The position numbers and the translations under genes were made by a program. DNA of 64,000 nucleotides from Tetracentron sinense. Its lineage: Eukaryota; Streptophyta; Magnoliopsida; Trochodendrales; Trochodendraceae. This document shows, piece after piece, positions 34,601 to 43,422 of this stretch. The DNA lies in assembly GCA_015143295.1 (NCBI GenBank), contig CM026568.1, positions 20,528,607 to 20,592,606 of the forward strand. Reading direction: 5' to 3'. Positions within the stretch are counted from its first letter, which is position 1, and each line of letters opens with the position of its first letter. The notes beneath the pieces were generated by a model that saw only the letters and a program-made list of their open reading frames with translations, was not told where the DNA came from and searched no databases.

Positions 34601-37600
34601 GATTCATAATTTAGAAAAGTTATTATTTTTACTTGTTTTTATGGGTAAAGAGATTTAAAATTAGTATAAGAGTAGGTTCACAAATGGGTGAACAAAAGAA
34701 AAAAAATGTAAAAGAAAGAATTGGCTGGGTACGAGATTGTGACGGGATTTTCAATTTTTCATTGCTTCTTTAGTACTTGAATGGTTCAAAAACCCGAAAA
34801 CTCGACTCGGCTCGAAAGTTAACCGGGTCGACTAACTCGAAAAAGAAAAAAAAACTCAACTCGGTCAAACTCAGAATATATATGTAATAACTTGAAAAAC
34901 TTGGGTTAAAAGAACTCAAAGTACGTTGGTTTTACAACCTCAAACCTATAAACTAGGTTTAACAGAACCCATAGTAAGTCGTCTTTGTAGGCCCAAAAAC
35001 ATATGATGCAAATATAGTATGGCGTTTAAGTTTATGTTTAAAAGAATGATAAAATTACCCTTTTGTGACTCGACCTAATTTGGCGAGATGAAAAACTCGA
35101 TTCGACTGAGTCACGTGAGTAACTCGGCAAATAGTGTCTCATTCGAGTTTTGAGGCGATTCGACTCGATTCAGTCGAGTTGAGTAACTAAGTTACTCGAG
35201 TGACCCACCAAAATTTTGAACTATTGAAGCATGGCTCAAAATATCGGTTGGATATGCCGGAAAAATTTAAGAAATGCTAAGAAACACTTGGATATGTAAG
35301 GAAAAAATTGAATACTTTGCATACAACCCTTTTTAATGTAAATATAAGTTAAAAAGAAATGAAATGAAGGTCGCCAACTACATTTATAACCATATATATG
35401 AGAGAAAAATTTTATTAGTTAAAAGGCGATCATGCTGATAAACAAGTTTAAAAACACAAACAATAGTCATTAACCAGGTGTATGCAATACAATCTAGATA
35501 TTAAAACCTTACATTCAATGAATCAAACAAGAAAGTATTAAATTACAATCATAATGTAAATTACATATATGATACAAACTCAATACCACATTCAGCTTCT
35601 TCTTGGCTTGAACGGTGTGGGCTCAGGAACTGAATAAATTGATACATTATAAGTGAGCTAAGCATATTGATAATAATGTGACCAACTCATGTGAACGTGG
35701 TATATAGACTGGTATAGATGTTTATACACTGATGTGAGACCTGTGAAATTTGTTCATAAATGTCACTCGATGCTTGAGACTTAGCATGTGGTGACCCAAT
35801 ACCATATATAAGCCAATTTGTGAAATATTTTCATTAGTCTTGTGTTTTAATAATGTTTTGACATATTAAAAATTATGAGCCCTTAAGATTTGAAAAAAAC
35901 CTTGCAATTTAGAAGTTGAAATTTGGTTTAGACAGCTAAAAACCCTGTTTTAACCTTAAACTAGAAATTTGGATTTTGATTATTTTGGAATTGAAGTGTC
36001 GTGCCCCAAAATCCCACCTAGGTTAAAGTGAGACCCTGACACGTGACTTATACATCATACCATCCTGTTAGAAACATTCAAGGCAACTAAAATATGAACT
36101 TGAAAATTTTTCCTCAATTACTAATAATTGATACTTCAAACTGAGCATTCATAAGAATCCATAACTAAACTAAATATGAAAATCTGAATTATCCATTGTG
36201 ATTTTCCAACATCAATTTAACATAACCTTAAATCTATAACTAAATTCAATTACAATTCCTTGAATTCAATTAACTGCTAATAAATCAAAATCCATTGTAC
36301 GACTAACGGTCAAGATTTCATTCCCCCTCAAGATAATCACCTGTCGGATCTTCCTCTACGTGCTCTTCCACTTCCTACTATTCAGGTGCGCAAATATCGA
36401 ACCTCGAACCTACTGAAAATAACAGTTCGGTTGAGTATTGAAAACACTCAGCGTATATGAACTCGTAACTAACAATATTATAAACATTAATGTAAGGCAT
36501 AAAACATGAATTAACAATACATGTACATATACATAAATCAGAGTGTGGAAATATATTTTCTTTTCAATTCTTTCATGTGTTCACTTGTACTTGTCTTTCT
36601 TACTTTTCTAATATGTCCTTGTCTTACTTTTCTAACTTGTCTTCTTTGTCCGTGAGTATATTCAACAACATACACTGTGCAATAACTTAAAATAACTTTA
36701 TCCCATATATGGGTAAAGATTAACATATACTTTACTTACCGAGGTATGAAAGCTTTAACACATTTTCCGTTGTATACGGTTTAGCACATTATCCGATGCG
36801 CACGACTTGCTTGTGATTAACTTGCTGGACTTTTCTTGCCTTGATCTTGGACTTAGTGGTACTCAGACAGTGCAAAACTCAATAATATACTCATTTTTGT
36901 GTACTTATATACTTGTGTAAATACTTGTAATCGTGCTTTTCATCCTGCTTGTACATATCCGTTGCCGTGAGTGAGTGTGAGCGAACAATAATAACCCTTG
37001 GTTAAATCACACCTTAAATTATCGGTCAAGGGCTCTTGAAGATTCATCATAACGACTAATGCCACCATGATAATACTCTTAAGTCACACAACCATAATTC
37101 AAGACTTGTTTTAACCAAACATATATCATCCTTGCAACTTGTAAATTATACATCAAAATAAAACATATCATAAATCTCGTGGTTGGTAAATTTAAAGCAT
37201 GCTCGATAGGGTTTTTACAATAAAATGATGAAAACAAATCAACAATCATTCATCAATTCCACGTATATAATTGCATAAATTTAATTTGACAAAAACTCTA
37301 ATTTCACAACATATCACAATTTTTGCATCACGATCATAAGCATCCCATCAAATCCAACATTCATCCCTTCCACCATTCTCCATCATACATACACCACAAA
37401 ATATTCCCTTTCTCATTTGATATACATAATGGAAAACATAATGAGAACGTCTCTAAAAATCATGATAATCTTACGTAAGGGATATACATAATATAAACAT
37501 GCTTTGATCTATTTATTACTTTAAATCTAAATCTTTTATTCTTATTTACATCAATGATTATCCTATTGATAGAAGGGAATCCATATTTGTCTCTCTTGAT

Positions 37601-37940
37601 CGCTTTCCTATGATCTAGCACTTGTGAATGAGCTCAATCTAGATCTTCACGCTCTTTTCCTTATTCTTTAATTCGATCTTGTGATCTCTAGGTCTTCCCT
37701 ATTTAAATCTCTCAAAATAATCTCTTCTCTCTCTTTTAGGTTTAAAAAGCTTTGGGAACCCTAAACTCACGAAATAAAGACTATATATAGAGTTTAGGAC
37801 TCAAGGAAAGTTAAAAAGTCGGAAAAACACACTTCTTGAGAAAATCACCGCATGGGGGATTGATTGGTTGTTGTGCGCCGATCGATCGGAGTCGCCGGCG
37901 ATCAATCGACGGCGGTGTGCCGATCGATCAGTTGTCGCCG

Positions 37941-37980
<40 letters not shown>

Positions 37981-40900
37981 ATTTTAAAACTCTTTTGCTA
38001 CTTTTTGATTAGCTTCAATTTTATATAATTTAATCCCAAAAAGGGCTAATAAAGAATGAATTATTTGAGTTTTAACATCTAAACATCTCACACTAATTCC
38101 TATATAAACAATTCATTAAAATTTAACACATTTTTCTAGGAAATCAATTAAATAGTATGAATGCCGAGAAAAATAAATTCGGGTCTCTACATGAAGTTTG
38201 AGAGTATTTTTAATTATTTAAATTTGGGGGGGGGGGGGGGGGGTTACCCAACATATGCTTAGAAACTTTTTGTAAAGATTAAATGTAAGTCTTTTTTTTA
38301 ATGAAATGTTAGTTGACTTTTTGACCCAGTAGATGAAAATATTTTTGAAGACTAAAATATGAGACTTTTCTTACTGGATTTTTGAGTTTTAATAATGTTT
38401 TGATATAGTAGAATTTATGAAATTTTAGGATTTGCTAAATACCTTAGCATTTGAAAATTAAAATTTTGACCCAATCTATAAAAAGTGGATTTGGATATTG
38501 AACTAGAAAGTTGACTTTTTATTCTTAAGGAATTTGAATCTAGGATAATTTTTATTGAATTCAAATGGGGTTATAATCTTATTTACATATAAATATTGGC
38601 CAATACGCACGATACGGGTCAATACTATGTCAATATAGGGCATTTTTTTTATTCATGTGTTTCTATATGTTAGATAAGCTCAAACCCGATATGTATCAAC
38701 TGATATGTATCGATATTTTGAACTTTGTTTGAGAGACTAATCATGTAATAGATTAATCATTGTAATAATTTTTTTTCCCAAAAAAACTTAACATATGCTC
38801 TATTTGACTTTTGCATATTATAATATCTTTCAATTATGGATTTTTTTATTTAGTGTTGTTTGCATTATATATATTTTTATCCAGTTTGTTCCCTCTTGCA
38901 ATCTCTCATATCATTTTTCATATAAATTTGAAAATTAAATAATATGTTAAATAAAAGAAAATATTCCCGTGTCCTCGAATCCTACTTTTTGAGATTCACT
39001 AAATCTGATACCTCACATCCGTGTCGGTTTCCGACACTCGTGTCTATGTCTATGCAACCTAGGCTTTGTCCATTGGAAGATGACAAGAACATCAATGCAA
39101 GCAAAACCTTTACTGGTTATATACAAACTGATTTAAGTGCGATAATTGGTTAGTGTAGCCATCTCTATTGTTACTAAATCTGTTTTGGGCATGCTGGAAT
39201 ATGAATAAGGTTAGTTTTTTAATATAGTATCAAATATTAAACCACAAATCATGTAGGTAGTTTAGGGCCATTTTCTTAAGTCTCTTCGGCATCGAGTAGT
39301 TCTCAAAAAGTTGCAGGGTCTCTCTAGCATGAAAATAAAAATCGCCGAAACTGATACGAAACAGGCGATACGTATAGGTTTTGATAGCTCCCTATACGAT
39401 ATTTATACTGATACGAAACTGGCGATATGTATTGTTTATTAGTAATTAATGTTTTAATGCATTGTGTAATTGTAATTGTGTTCGCTACTTTGTCTTTGAG
39501 TCTCTTCCTATGACTTTATATTTGGTAAATTTGGTTCCTATAACTCATTTATTTATTTGTGAAATTTAATTTGATTTTTTTTAAAAAATAAAATTTTATA
39601 TGTATCGTCCGAAACGATACTAAAACCGATACGTATAGGTTTCGGTTGGGACCGATACATCCCCTGAAACCTTATTTTTAATCCTTGCTCTCTAGTGGGT
39701 TCATTCAGCCAAGAGGTAAGGTACTTTGGAAGTTGACCCATTTGCACTTTATGAGGTGCGTAATCCTCATCATCAAATTTGTTGTCTTATACCAAATGTT
39801 TAGGAATACATATGACGTTACTTTTGGGGACAGGAAAACGTCTAAAAGATCCAACTTTGTAGGGCATCAAAAAATTTATTTTCAGATGGACTTTATTTTT
39901 AAAAACCTATGTCTGTTTTGGTTCAGTTCTTGTCCTTAAGAGGATTTGTGCTGCCAACTGCAAATAATTGGTTGAACATGGAGGTGATAAAGAGCCCATC
40001 CTCAATGCCAATTTTATCAGAAGATGAACATGGAGGTTACTTGTATGAATTGATGCTCTGTTGGAGTTTGGCAATAACATGCATGTCTATATATATATAT
40101 ATCAAGTTCTTAATTTATGTGTGTCATATTTCCTCTTAATCTTCAGCAAAATAAATGCTCCATGGCAGTATAACATCCTCCGTCAAGAATTCATAGATTA
40201 TGTTGGATAGAGCTGATAAAGAGCAGAAATTTTATCTAGAGTCTGGGAATTACAAGTACCATATATTTATCTGATTGAGCTGTTCTCGATTCATGCATGT
40301 GCACCTTTTCCTTTTTGTTCCCTACTATGGGGCCCAAGTACCTATCAAACAAGTTTCATGCCTCTAATTTAACAGAAGGATGAGCATTAAGACAAGGTCG
40401 CGCAGATCGTCAAACATTTTTTTATGGGTATGGTGGCCTGAAGGATGCCTTCAGGAATATCTTACCAATTTGTAATGCAACTAACTTCTAGTCTTGGTAC
40501 TAGGTGATTATTGATTTTGTCCCAATATTTGCTATATACTCATTTTTTTTCTTCTGAAATTAGTATTGAAATTGATTACCTCTTCCATTTTTGTGAATTT
40601 TGCAGCTTCTTGAACCTGTAAGACACATAAGGTTATTGGAAGCCTTATACGGTCTTCTGATGTTGCTACCGCAGGTACAACTAAATATTAATACTGTTTT
40701 CATCCATGCCGCCTTCTTAGTCTGTGTATGCCATACATGAACTCGCCATTATTATATCCATGCCCGTAAAGCTGTGAGTTAATCTTCTTGTGTAAAGGAA
40801 AATTGTATTTTGGCAATTTGACTTCGTTAATCTTGAAAATCTTTGAACACACACTAAAAAAATAGGGAAAAGAGGAAATACCTTTTGAAAGGTGAAATGG

Positions 40901-42460
40901 AAACAATTGGAATAAGCAAATGGGCATCAGCTTCATCCAAAATTTTAAGCTTTGTTGTTTTTACTCGAGAACTAGGATTCAAATCAATTAAAAAAAATTC
41001 AAATTTACAGATTGTCAGATTCTGCCTGGGTATTGGTTGGGTCTGTCAGACTTGCTTGACTTGAGACCTTAGGGTACTTCGACATGGTTATACAACTTTT
41101 ATTATATTCTTTTTAATATATTTTAATAGTCTTTGTTATTGAATTAATTGAAATGCTTTTATGATTTCATAAATGTTTTATTAATCTAAATATGAGAATA
41201 CGGCTGAAGTCCATAGTTGCAGGGAAGCTGTGTACAGGGTGGGCTGCTCGCTTCGAAGCTCGTTTCCTAGGAAGCTCACTTTCATCACATCCAATTGAGT
41301 GATCAAAGGGGGCCGGCCATGTATATGAGAAGTGATGGGATGAGCCAAGTCTACAGCCTAGGGTATAGACCCTGAGCAACTATCATTAGGTTGTAACTCA
41401 AGGCACCTACTTCCCTTGAAATATCTCATGTAAGATAAAATTTAAGGAATGATTGCTCATACTGATATAATGAGAATGAGACGCATATATCTCATTTATT
41501 GCTTCTCATTTCCTAAGAATTTTTTTAGCATCGCTTTCCGCTTCTCACTTTCACTTTGCTTGTGGTTTTTGCTTCTTGCTTTGGTAACTATGGGCTGAAC
41601 CATACGGACATGGATCCCATACCCATGTGTTATTTGTATCCTACGGGAGGTTTGAAAGGTCCAAGTAACCTACCTAGGTTCAGATTGATTTTCATCATTT
41701 GTAAATTTTAAGGTTTAAAAAATTCCCCCAGATGTTATACAGTACATGCAAAGTTGTCAACAGTTTAACAACGAGAACTGAATTTACACACCACTTAACT
41801 GCACTTGTTATATTTAGGATGTTAATTATTTACATACATTATGTAGCTTCTCTGTTCACTGATAATTCACTCTTAAATGCAGAAATGTGAAACCTTTAAG
41901 ATACTATGGACTCGATTGAAAATTGTACACTCCAATGATATTCAACACAAACAAACATCTTCATGGGACCTATACTCGCCGACTTTACATACCTTGCCAA
42001 ATGGATCGCAGATCACTGAGGATGGTGCCAATAACCAGGATACAGGAAATTTGCATGATGAAATCAATTTCCCGTTGATGCAATGGTACTTCAAGCACAT
42101 GCAGCACCAACATCATATGCATTTGAAATCAAAGTTACAGTCTAGCAGTTCCACTTCATCCACCTTAACACAGGTTTGCTAATTGTTTCCATGTCGGCAT
42201 GTACACCTACCCCTGTACTGCTTGATAACCATAATACATCTCTGGGCTTTTCTTAATGTTATTATCTCGTTTTTTATAAATTAACAAATTTTCAACTTCC
42301 CACAGTTTTTGCTTTTACTCTCCTGTAAGACTTTTACTGCCATACTTGGAATCTTTTTTGGGACCTCATGGAACTTTATGTATAATTGCAGGAGGTGCAA
42401 AGACTAGAAGAACCTCAGCATCCTTCAGCCGTGCCAGACATGAACCGGCAGCTCGCTTAA
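7589..42460 (+). CDS. VAC14: VAC14 homologue, scaffold of the PIKfyve/Fab1-FIG4 complex, 20 exons
   Basis: VAC14 is a HEAT-repeat scaffold that holds the PI3P 5-kinase Fab1/PIKfyve and the phosphatase Fig4 on endosomes and vacuoles, controlling PI(3,5)P2. The protein matches plant VAC14 throughout: [102 protein letters not shown]. Exons: 7589-7699, 7806-7919, 8029-8094, 8725-8814, 8903-9022, 9110-9138, 9241-9383, 9463-9557, 9819-9905, 10152-10256, 10388-10479, 10795-10876, 11850-11915, 13564-13679, 13793-13913, 14016-14177, 14344-14472, 40606-40674, 41883-42173, 42392-42460. All junctions are GT-AG and in phase, giving 718 codons, close to the usual plant length. The first ATG (7589) was chosen as start; 7622 and 7631 are in frame too. 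Intron 17 is 26.1 kb and full of mobile elements, yet exons stay open. The C-terminus stops before the usual GPGQLQL-like tail, a trace of which follows in frame. Confidence 0.92.
10567..10748. repeat. Perfect 91-bp tandem duplication in VAC14 intron 11
   Basis: Two identical copies (10567-10657, 10658-10748) beginning ATTTAAAGACGAAG and ending GTTTAGCAC. The second copy ends 46 bp before exon 12. No mismatch was seen, so it is either very recent or an assembly duplicate. Confidence 0.9.
15199..15422 (+). repeat. 5' LTR of the Copia fossil
   Basis: Starts TGTTGTTAGGGG and ends TTCTACT just before the primer-binding site. It pairs with the 3' LTR, with a small number of substitutions and short indels. 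Confidence 0.88.
18190..18764. mobile_element. hAT-like non-autonomous DNA element, 575 bp, nested in Copia
   Basis: Seen: ends CAGTGTTACCTAG and CTAGGTAACATTG form a 13-bp TIR with one mismatch. Flanking 8-bp duplications GTTACATG (18182-18189) and GTTACGTG (18765-18772) differ at one base. An 8-bp duplication and CA...TG ends are typical of hAT elements. There is no transposase inside. GGCACG-rich subterminal motifs occur at both ends. It lies between the integrase and reverse-transcriptase parts of the Copia element and so is younger than it. Confidence 0.88.
20259..20279 (+). mobile_element. Tiny poly(A)-tailed insertion with long target duplication
   Basis: A 21-bp insert (AGCTTACCTTCT plus an A tract) sits between two copies of AAGTTGATTTATCTCTCC (20241-20258 and 20280-20297). 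An 18-bp direct repeat and a poly(A) end are hallmarks of LINE-driven target-primed insertion. The insert would be an extremely truncated retroposon in the Copia fossil. Confidence 0.6.
20454..21482 (-). mobile_element. 5'-truncated L1-type LINE, nested in Copia
   Basis: Seen on the minus strand: [15 protein letters not shown] (about 21400), [28 protein letters not shown] and [18 protein letters not shown]. These form the zf-RVT domain found at the C-terminus of plant L1 ORF2. The short T-run at 20454 is the poly(A) end of the minus-strand copy. Direct repeats TGTGGGTGGAA (20443-20453 and 21483-21493) flank it. Only the last part of ORF2 remains, and its frame is disturbed, so it is dead. It split the RNase H part of the Copia fossil. 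Confidence 0.88.
21910..22134 (+). repeat. 3' LTR of the Copia fossil
   Basis: Starts TGTTGTCAAGGG after the polypurine tract and matches the 5' LTR end to end. Confidence 0.88.
22915..23312. repeat. Five tandem copies of a ~77-bp unit inside solo LTR copy 1
   Basis: The unit contains GATCAGGTGACTAGTGGC..., CTGGTCTAAGCACACTAACA and CAATAGCAT. Five diverged copies run head to tail. The sister LTR at 35997-38191 lacks them, so the amplification is copy- or lineage-specific. Confidence 0.85.
24087..24234. promoter_or_regulatory. Dyad array (TTCGTTCGAACGAA type) upstream of LTR TATA box
   Basis: TTCGAA-like cores lie at 24092, 24113, 24130, 24203 and 24223. The unit at 24199-24212 is the exact palindrome TTCGTTCGAACGAA. 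Spacing is 21, 17 and then 20 bp. On the minus strand, the LTR's own direction, the array ends about 70 bp upstream of TATAAATAGG. Confidence 0.7.
25661..26815 (+). mobile_element. LTR fragment, TGTGAGC family, plus direction
   Basis: Fossil. About 25930-26815 resembles the LTR at 31126-34466. It has GGCGGTA...TGCCA dyads (about 26038-26070 and 26286-26330), then a TATA-like CTTCTATAATTTCCC near 26437, then a leader-like CT-rich stretch. The left boundary is not defined; 25661-25930 holds nothing I recognise. Confidence 0.45.
26788..26815. repeat. Perfect 13-bp hairpin abutting an LTR start
   Basis: CCTCCTATGTTGT, two bases, then ACAACATAGGAGG. The palindrome ends exactly where the next element begins with TGTGAG (26816). 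It may have served as the insertion target or may mark the end of the preceding LTR. Confidence 0.85.
28692..28835. promoter_or_regulatory. Dyad array, 20-bp phased, upstream of LTR TATA box
   Basis: Cores TTCGAA (or one-off) start at 28696, 28716, 28766, 28786, 28806 and 28826. The spacing within runs is exactly 20 bp. The unit at 28692-28705 is a perfect TTCGTTCGAACGAA. TATAAATAA follows at 28944. Confidence 0.8.
29339..29545. repeat. Two related long stem-loops in tandem
   Basis: Hairpin 1 (29339-29415): outer stem CTCATCCTC/GAGGATGAG, inner stem GGGTCTCTCTA/TATAGAGGGACCC, loop around CCAATCTTATGG. Hairpin 2 (29459-29545): outer GGAAGCCTC/GAGGACTTCC, inner GGTTTCTCTATA/TAGAGAAACC, loop around CTAATCTCATAG. 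The loops and inner stems are similar, so they look like a duplicated structured leader element downstream of the TATA box. Confidence 0.75.
29600..30741 (-). mobile_element. LTR arm, TGTGAGC family, minus direction
   Basis: Fossil. On the minus strand it starts TGTGAGCATG at 30741 and runs left. It matches the start of the plus-strand LTR at 26816 for about 450 bp, including GGAGTCA, TTTAAGTCT-type and GGTTACCTACTCC blocks. A dyad array lies at 29697-30038. The left end is unclear. Together with 26816-29590 it forms a large inverted arrangement. Confidence 0.6.
29697..30038. promoter_or_regulatory. Paired dyads at exact 20-bp spacing, duplicated with a 245-bp period
   Basis: Cores (TTCGAA or one-off) start at 29701/29721, 29764/29784, 29946/29966 and 30009/30029. 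Each pair is 20 bp apart, pairs are 63 bp apart, and the block of two pairs recurs 245 bp later. No TATA box is obvious in this arm. Confidence 0.8.
30742..31125 (+). mobile_element. Possible further LTR-like fragment
   Basis: The stretch begins near TGATGTAGGATAATTGG (30800) and has TATAAATAGGG near 30971, a layout usual for retroelement LTRs. No partner, primer site or coding part was found. It could be unrelated intron sequence. Confidence 0.3.
31551..32886. mobile_element. AT-rich TIR element, about 1.34 kb, no coding capacity
   Basis: Ends GTGCGTTTGGATTTGTGGAA and TTCCACAAATCCAAACAC are inverted repeats of about 24 bp, extended by AATTCCAATT-rich subterminal inverted sequence. Flanks are CTCCTAGG and (AAC)CCTAGGG; the CCTAGGG shared by both could be the target duplication but is itself palindromic and repeated locally. 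The interior 31800-32760 is almost pure A/T with short AATAAT-type repeats. The superfamily is unsure (hAT or PIF-like). Confidence 0.7.
33235..33850. promoter_or_regulatory. Compound dyad array, ~160-bp period, in an LTR
   Basis: Each unit combines three dyads: TGTTGATTTCAACA (33381 and 33541), GGCGGTA with TACCGCC (about 33245, 33404, 33567), and GTGCTGAAAAnAGCAC. The period is about 160 bp. On the minus strand the array lies about 215 bp upstream of TATAAA. It sits where the related arm at 30741 carries the TTCGAA-type array. Confidence 0.7.
34467..34780. other. Intron sequence, no element recognised
   Basis: Two similar phrases (GATTGTGATGAGATTTTTA near 34570 and GATTGTGACGGGATTTTCA near 34733) suggest a diverged local duplication. 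Nothing else was recognised. Confidence 0.3.
34781..35224. mobile_element. MITE-like repeat rich in ACTCGACTCGG
   Basis: Ends ATGGTTCAAAA and ATTTTGAACTAT are short inverted repeats. The interior is packed with ACTCG/CGAGT motifs in both directions. Target duplication is unclear (TGA on both sides). Confidence 0.5.
35225..35996. other. Intron sequence left of solo LTR copy 2
   Basis: No gene or element was recognised. The last 160 bp (TTTTAATAATGTTTTGACAT...) resemble 38385-38560 on the other side of the solo LTR, a diverged duplication that may predate its insertion. Confidence 0.35.
35997..38191 (-). mobile_element. Solo LTR, 2195 bp, copy 2, perfect 5-bp target duplication
   Basis: Fossil. 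On the minus strand it runs TGTAGAGACCC to ...CACGACA and is homologous to copy 1 (22245-24429). Perfect TGAAG repeats flank it (35992-35996 and 38192-38196). CTATATATAG (37781-37790) is the likely TATA box, with a dyad array 70-145 bp upstream in LTR orientation. There is no internal region, so it is a solo LTR left by recombination. A TA microsatellite lies at about 37940-37980. Confidence 0.85.
37858..37930. promoter_or_regulatory. GATCGATC-type dyad array upstream of LTR TATA box
   Basis: Units GATTGATT, GATCGATC (inside the perfect palindrome CCGATCGATCGG, 37878-37889), GATCAATC and GATCGATC. Their centres are 22, 20 and 22 bp apart. The array occupies the place where copy 1 of the same LTR family carries the TTCGTTCGAACGAA array. 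Confidence 0.75.
38197..39319. other. Intron sequence with G tract and CGATA-rich remnant
   Basis: An 18-base G tract lies at 38226-38243. At 38585-38725 GATACGGG.../...ATGTATCGATA motifs suggest a worn relative of the MITE at 39328-39687. The rest is not recognised. Confidence 0.4.
39328..39687. mobile_element. hAT-type MITE, 360 bp, perfect 8-bp target duplication
   Basis: Flanked by exact CTCTCTAG (39320-39327 and 39688-39695). Ends CATGAAAATAAAAATCG and ...TTATTTTTAATCCTTG form an imperfect TIR beginning CA. Interior is rich in CGATACG motifs in both directions. It lies 0.9 kb before VAC14 exon 18. Confidence 0.8.
40606..42460 (+). CDS. VAC14: VAC14 3' exons 18-20 (same gene as above)
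   Basis: These exons are listed apart because 26 kb separates them from exon 17 and a gene finder may call them as a separate locus. Exon 18 (40606-40674) reads [20 protein letters not shown], the strongly conserved VAC14 C-terminal motif. Exon 19 (41883-42173) starts [15 protein letters not shown] and then becomes low in conservation, with [12 protein letters not shown] and a Ser-rich stretch. Exon 20 (42392-42460) ends PDMNRQLA. All junctions are phase 0 and continue the frame of exon 17. They cannot encode a stand-alone VAC14. Confidence 0.9.
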
Positions 42461-43261
42461 AGATTATCATGAAGAGGTCCAGGGCGACTATAACATTGAC
42501 TGAGTTGCTTCTTGCCTCTGATTCAGGCTACTACTACACCAATCTCAGTGTTTTGGAGGGGTACGTGAACCAATATTAAATTTGCAAACCATGAACGAGA
42601 TCTGGTGTAATCTGTAAATTTTGTAAATCATAGAAGTGCAGCGTTGTGAATTTCTGGTAGTTGGGGTAGTGGGAATTGGGATTGAGTCGAGATAAGCTTG
42701 GGGATTTCTGAGGTATTCTTTTTGTATGCTCATGTGGTTCTGCTATTTTTGTGTCGAAAACCATGGGGCAAGAGGGAGAAATTAAATGTAGTGGAATGCT
42801 CATGTGGTTCTGCATTTTTTTTGTTGAAGACCACATGGGCAAGAGGGGAAATTGAATTTAGGCGATTCAATTGGTTGTACTGTTCATCGATTACAGCAAT
42901 CTAAAAGAATTAAAGCAATCAGAGAATTGTATATAGTATATACAGAGATCTTTGGAAAGAGATGCATGGTATTTTTTTTTTTTTTTTGCTCTTCACCTAT
43001 CATGGTCTGCCAGTTAAATTCTTCATTTTTCTTTCTTCACCTATCATGATCTGCCAATTATCCCAAACCTTTCCCTGTAAACTTAAGAGCTCTTGCTTGT
43101 CTACCTAACTCGCTCTCTTGTGGCTGAGTAAAATCACAATCCCAAAAAATTGGTTTTCGATTGCTTAGAGAAATCCCATGACTAGACAATATATATGAAG
43201 TGTAATATGAGTGAATACATGGTAAAAATGTACAAATCAGGAAAAAAAAAGTCATTCTACA
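42461..43261. other. VAC14 3' flank with relic C-terminal codons
   Basis: In frame after the TAA (42458-42460) come AGA TTA TCA, TGA, AGA, then GGT CCA GGG CGA CTA TAA (42476-42493). This reads GPGRL, like the GPGQL tail of other plant VAC14 proteins. A diverged 70-bp tandem duplication starting ATGCTCATGTGG lies at about 42726-42865. The rest is presumably 3' UTR and flank; no polyadenylation site was assigned. Confidence 0.5.
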
Positions 43262-43422
43262 GGTACCCTCAAATATACTTTCAAATACTAACCCTTCAAT
43301 TCAAATAATTAAGGTAAAAGATTAGAGCTGATGTGACTTTAGAAAATGATAAAATAAGCCAAGCTAAATCTAATTTTGATCCTTAATTATTTGAATTAAA
43401 GGGTTGGGTTTTGGGAGTATCC
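43262..43422. mobile_element. Foldback MITE, copy 1 of a two-copy family
   Basis: Starts GGTACCCTCAAA and ends TTTGGGAGTATCC. Inverted arms hold ACCCTTCAATTCAAATAATT and AATTATTTGAATTAAAGGGT. The middle (GATGTGACTTTAGAAAAT...AAGCCAAGCTAAAT) matches 53571-53711. Confidence 0.75.

Larger units (their letters stand above)
14473..40605 (+). other. Giant VAC14 intron 17 (26,133 bp)
   Basis: Donor GTGCAT after exon 17 (ends 14472) and acceptor TTTTGCAG before exon 18 (40606). The intron holds nested retroelement fossils, solo LTRs, TIR elements and a hAT MITE, itemised below. The other VAC14 introns are about 80 bp to 1.7 kb. The first 700 bp (14473-15198) and last 900 bp (39696-40605) look like ordinary AT-rich intron with no recognised element. 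Confidence 0.85.

Noticed and set aside
38226-38243. G18 tract as a G-quadruplex regulatory element
   Set aside because: A pure homopolymer in an intron, prone to assembly or sequencing error; no further support.
42346-42579. Separate small gene over VAC14 exon 20
   Set aside because: It is another frame through the last VAC14 exon and its 3' flank.
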